Shown one piece after another: positions 62,342 through 64,000 of a DNA stretch of 64,000 bases (its first letter is position 1; every line of letters starts with the position of its first letter). Both the position numbers and the translations under genes were made by a program. Source of the DNA: Maribacter caenipelagi (lineage in GTDB: Bacteria > Bacteroidota > Bacteroidia > Flavobacteriales > Flavobacteriaceae); contig NZ_SNZW01000013.1 in the NCBI RefSeq assembly GCF_004364175.1, positions 124,001 through 188,000 on the forward strand. Reading direction: 5' to 3'. Under the pieces are notes generated by a model. The model was not told the origin of the DNA. It saw nothing but the letters and a program-made list of their open reading frames with translations, and did not search any database.

Positions 62342-63973
62342 ATGAAAAATTTAGAACAAAGCAAGTACAGTTCGGCATTGGAGACCGTAAGAAACTTAAA
62401 GCAAAAGTATGGTTCAACTTGGAACGATATCAACCCTGAGAATGCTGCAAGAATGGTCGCTCAAAACAGATTTAAAACTGGCTTGGACATTGCCAGATAT
62501 ACTGCGGCCATCATGAGAAAAGATATGGCGGAGTATGATGCAGATTCGTCTAAATACACACAATCTTTGGGCTGTTGGCACGGATTTGTGGCACAGCAAA
62601 AAATGATTGCCGTTAAGAAACACCACAAAACGACCAATAAAAAATACTTATACCTTTCTGGGTGGATGGTGGCTGCTTTACGATCAGAATTTGGACCGCT
62701 ACCTGATCAGTCCATGCATGAAAAAACTGCCGTGCCTAGTTTAATCGAAGAAATCTATGATTTTTTACGTCAGGCAGATGCTATTGAATTGAACGATCTG
62801 TTCAGAAGATTGGAAAATGGAGAAGATGTTCAAGATGAAATCGATAATTACGAAACCCATATTGTACCGATCATTGCTGATATTGATGCTGGTTTTGGAA
62901 ATGAAGAGGCCACTTATTTATTGGCCAAGAAAATGATACAGGCCGGTGCTTGTGCCATTCAGATAGAAAATCAGGTTTCAGATGCCAAACAATGTGGCCA
63001 CCAAGACGGTAAGGTGACCGTACCTCATGAAGATTTCATTGCAAAGCTAAATGCAGTACGATACGCGTTTATTGAGTTGGGAATTGACGATGGGGTAATC
63101 GTAGCCAGAACAGATTCTGAAGGAGCCGGACTTACCCAAAAATTGCCTGTAAGTCAAGAATCTGGCGATTTGGCGTCGAAATACCTTGCTTTTATTGAAG
63201 CTGAAGAAATTGATATTACCGATGCTCGCGAAGATGATGTTCTTTTAAAAAGAGACGGTAAATTGGTGCGCCCAATTCGTTTGCCAAACGGATTGTATAA
63301 ATTTAGAAATGGTACCAATATAGATAGGGTAGTGTTAGATTGTATTACCAGCTTGCAAAATGGTGCTGATTTACTGTGGATTGAAACACCAACGCCAAAT
63401 GTGAAGCAAATTGCTCATATGGTAAATAGAATTAGAGCAGTAGTGCCTAATGCGAAATTGGTATATAATAACTCGCCTTCGTTTAACTGGACATTGAATT
63501 TTCGTGGTCAGGCTTATGATGAAATGCTTGCCGAAGGTGAAAATATGACGGAATACGATAGAAATAATTTAATGTCAGAAGCGTATGATACATCAGAATT
63601 GTCGTACCGAGCTGATATGAAAATTAGAAGTTTTCAAGTTGATGGTGCTAGGGATGCCGGTATTTTTCACCACCTAATTACATTACCTACATATCATACT
63701 ACTGCATTGCTTATGAGTGATCTTACTGAAGGTTATTTTGGTGAAGAAAGTATGTTGGCGTATGTAAAAGGGGTACAAAGACAAGAAATACGTAAAGGTG
63801 TGGCTTGTGTAAAACACCAGAGAATGGCGGGGTCTGATCTTGGTGATGATCACAAATCGTTTTTTGCCGGTGATAAGGCATTAAAAGCAGGTGGAGCCAA
63901 TAATACGTCAAACCAATTTGACGCGGTATCCAACACAAAGAAAGTTGAAAAAGAGGTAGAAGTGTTAACCTAA
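62342..63973 (+). CDS. aceA: Isocitrate lyase
   Basis: A 543-residue isocitrate lyase of the longer bacterial type. Motifs: YLSGWMVAA, ADIDAGFGNEEATYLLAKKMI, IQIENQVSDAKQCGHQDGKV with the catalytic Cys (KQCGH in place of the usual KKCGH), VIVARTDSEGAGL, ADLLWIETPTPN, YNNSPSFNW and a C-terminal QEIRKGV. It cleaves isocitrate to succinate and glyoxylate. With aceB it forms the glyoxylate shunt and is likely co-transcribed and co-regulated with it. Confidence 0.97.
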   Translation: MKNLEQSKYSSALETVRNLKQKYGSTWNDINPENAARMVAQNRFKTGLDIARYTAAIMRKDMAEYDADSSKYTQSLGCWHGFVAQQKMIAVKKHHKTTNKKYLYLSGWMVAALRSEFGPLPDQSMHEKTAVPSLIEEIYDFLRQADAIELNDLFRRLENGEDVQDEIDNYETHIVPIIADIDAGFGNEEATYLLAKKMIQAGACAIQIENQVSDAKQCGHQDGKVTVPHEDFIAKLNAVRYAFIELGIDDGVIVARTDSEGAGLTQKLPVSQESGDLASKYLAFIEAEEIDITDAREDDVLLKRDGKLVRPIRLPNGLYKFRNGTNIDRVVLDCITSLQNGADLLWIETPTPNVKQIAHMVNRIRAVVPNAKLVYNNSPSFNWTLNFRGQAYDEMLAEGENMTEYDRNNLMSEAYDTSELSYRADMKIRSFQVDGARDAGIFHHLITLPTYHTTALLMSDLTEGYFGEESMLAYVKGVQRQEIRKGVACVKHQRMAGSDLGDDHKSFFAGDKALKAGGANNTSNQFDAVSNTKKVEKEVEVLT

Positions 63974-64000
63974 AGAACTGTTTTGCTTACTTTCCTAAAA

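Noticed and set aside
1-64000. CRISPR array
   Set aside because: No series of identical 25-40-bp repeats with regular spacers was seen; the palindromes at 32.9-37.5 kb are too long, too divergent and separated by genes.

Overview
The window reads as chromosome of a marine-type member of the Flavobacteriaceae (Bacteroidota; Maribacter/Zobellia-like, genus not decidable here). Evidence: a SusC/SusD pair, many lipoproteins and signal peptides ending AQ or SC, LytTR two-component systems, promoters of the TAnnTTTG type, weak ribosome binding sites, AT-rich codon use, and a tmRNA encoding the tag GENNYALAA.

Layout. (1) 1-9.8 kb: a tight same-strand operon of a truncated SusC, SusD, two alkaline-phosphatase-superfamily enzymes, a metallo-beta-lactamase-fold hydrolase, a class III PLP enzyme and a purple-acid-phosphatase-like phosphoesterase. 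It has no glycoside hydrolase. It looks like an outer-membrane uptake locus for a phosphorus-containing organic compound, perhaps an aminophosphonate or phospho-amine. (2) 10.3 kb: a stand-alone receiver protein and a strong terminator. (3) 10.87-42.66 kb: an accessory region of about 31.8 kb bounded by a 14-bp copy of the tmRNA 3' end on the left and the intact tmRNA on the right. It looks like a genomic island at ssrA, with no integrase visible. (4) 43-54 kb: ordinary housekeeping-like genes (saccharopine-dehydrogenase-like enzyme, phospholipase A, kdsA, typA, SDR, polyphosphate glucokinase) plus three tandem small outer-membrane-type paralogues. (5) 54-59 kb: an exported dikinase with glucan-water-dikinase-like domain order, a lipoprotein and a class A beta-lactamase-like protein. 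(6) 59-64 kb: the glyoxylate shunt (aceB, aceA) with a divergent XRE/ScfR-type regulator.

Inside the island there are three parts. The left part holds a membrane-tethered AraC/TPR regulator, a promoter with two 20-nt-spaced direct repeats, three tandem unannotated 37-40 aa peptide genes with a shared motif, and a secreted barrel-like protein. The same promoter architecture, with identical 100-nt internal spacing, recurs at 30.85 kb in front of a paralogue of that secreted protein. The middle holds an ABC transporter whose permease is fused to an M1 aminopeptidase, flanked by two LytTR two-component systems and followed by an S15-type hydrolase. The right part (32-37.5 kb) is a run of single-gene units separated by long imperfect palindromes that resemble integron attC sites. 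One unit carries an accessory tryptophanyl-tRNA synthetase of the type linked to indolmycin resistance.

The best candidates for something undescribed are the small-peptide/AraC-type promoter module, the attC-like cassette run, the phosphorus-directed SusCD operon and the exported dikinase. All assignments come from reading the sequence and from memory of protein families; no database search was run.
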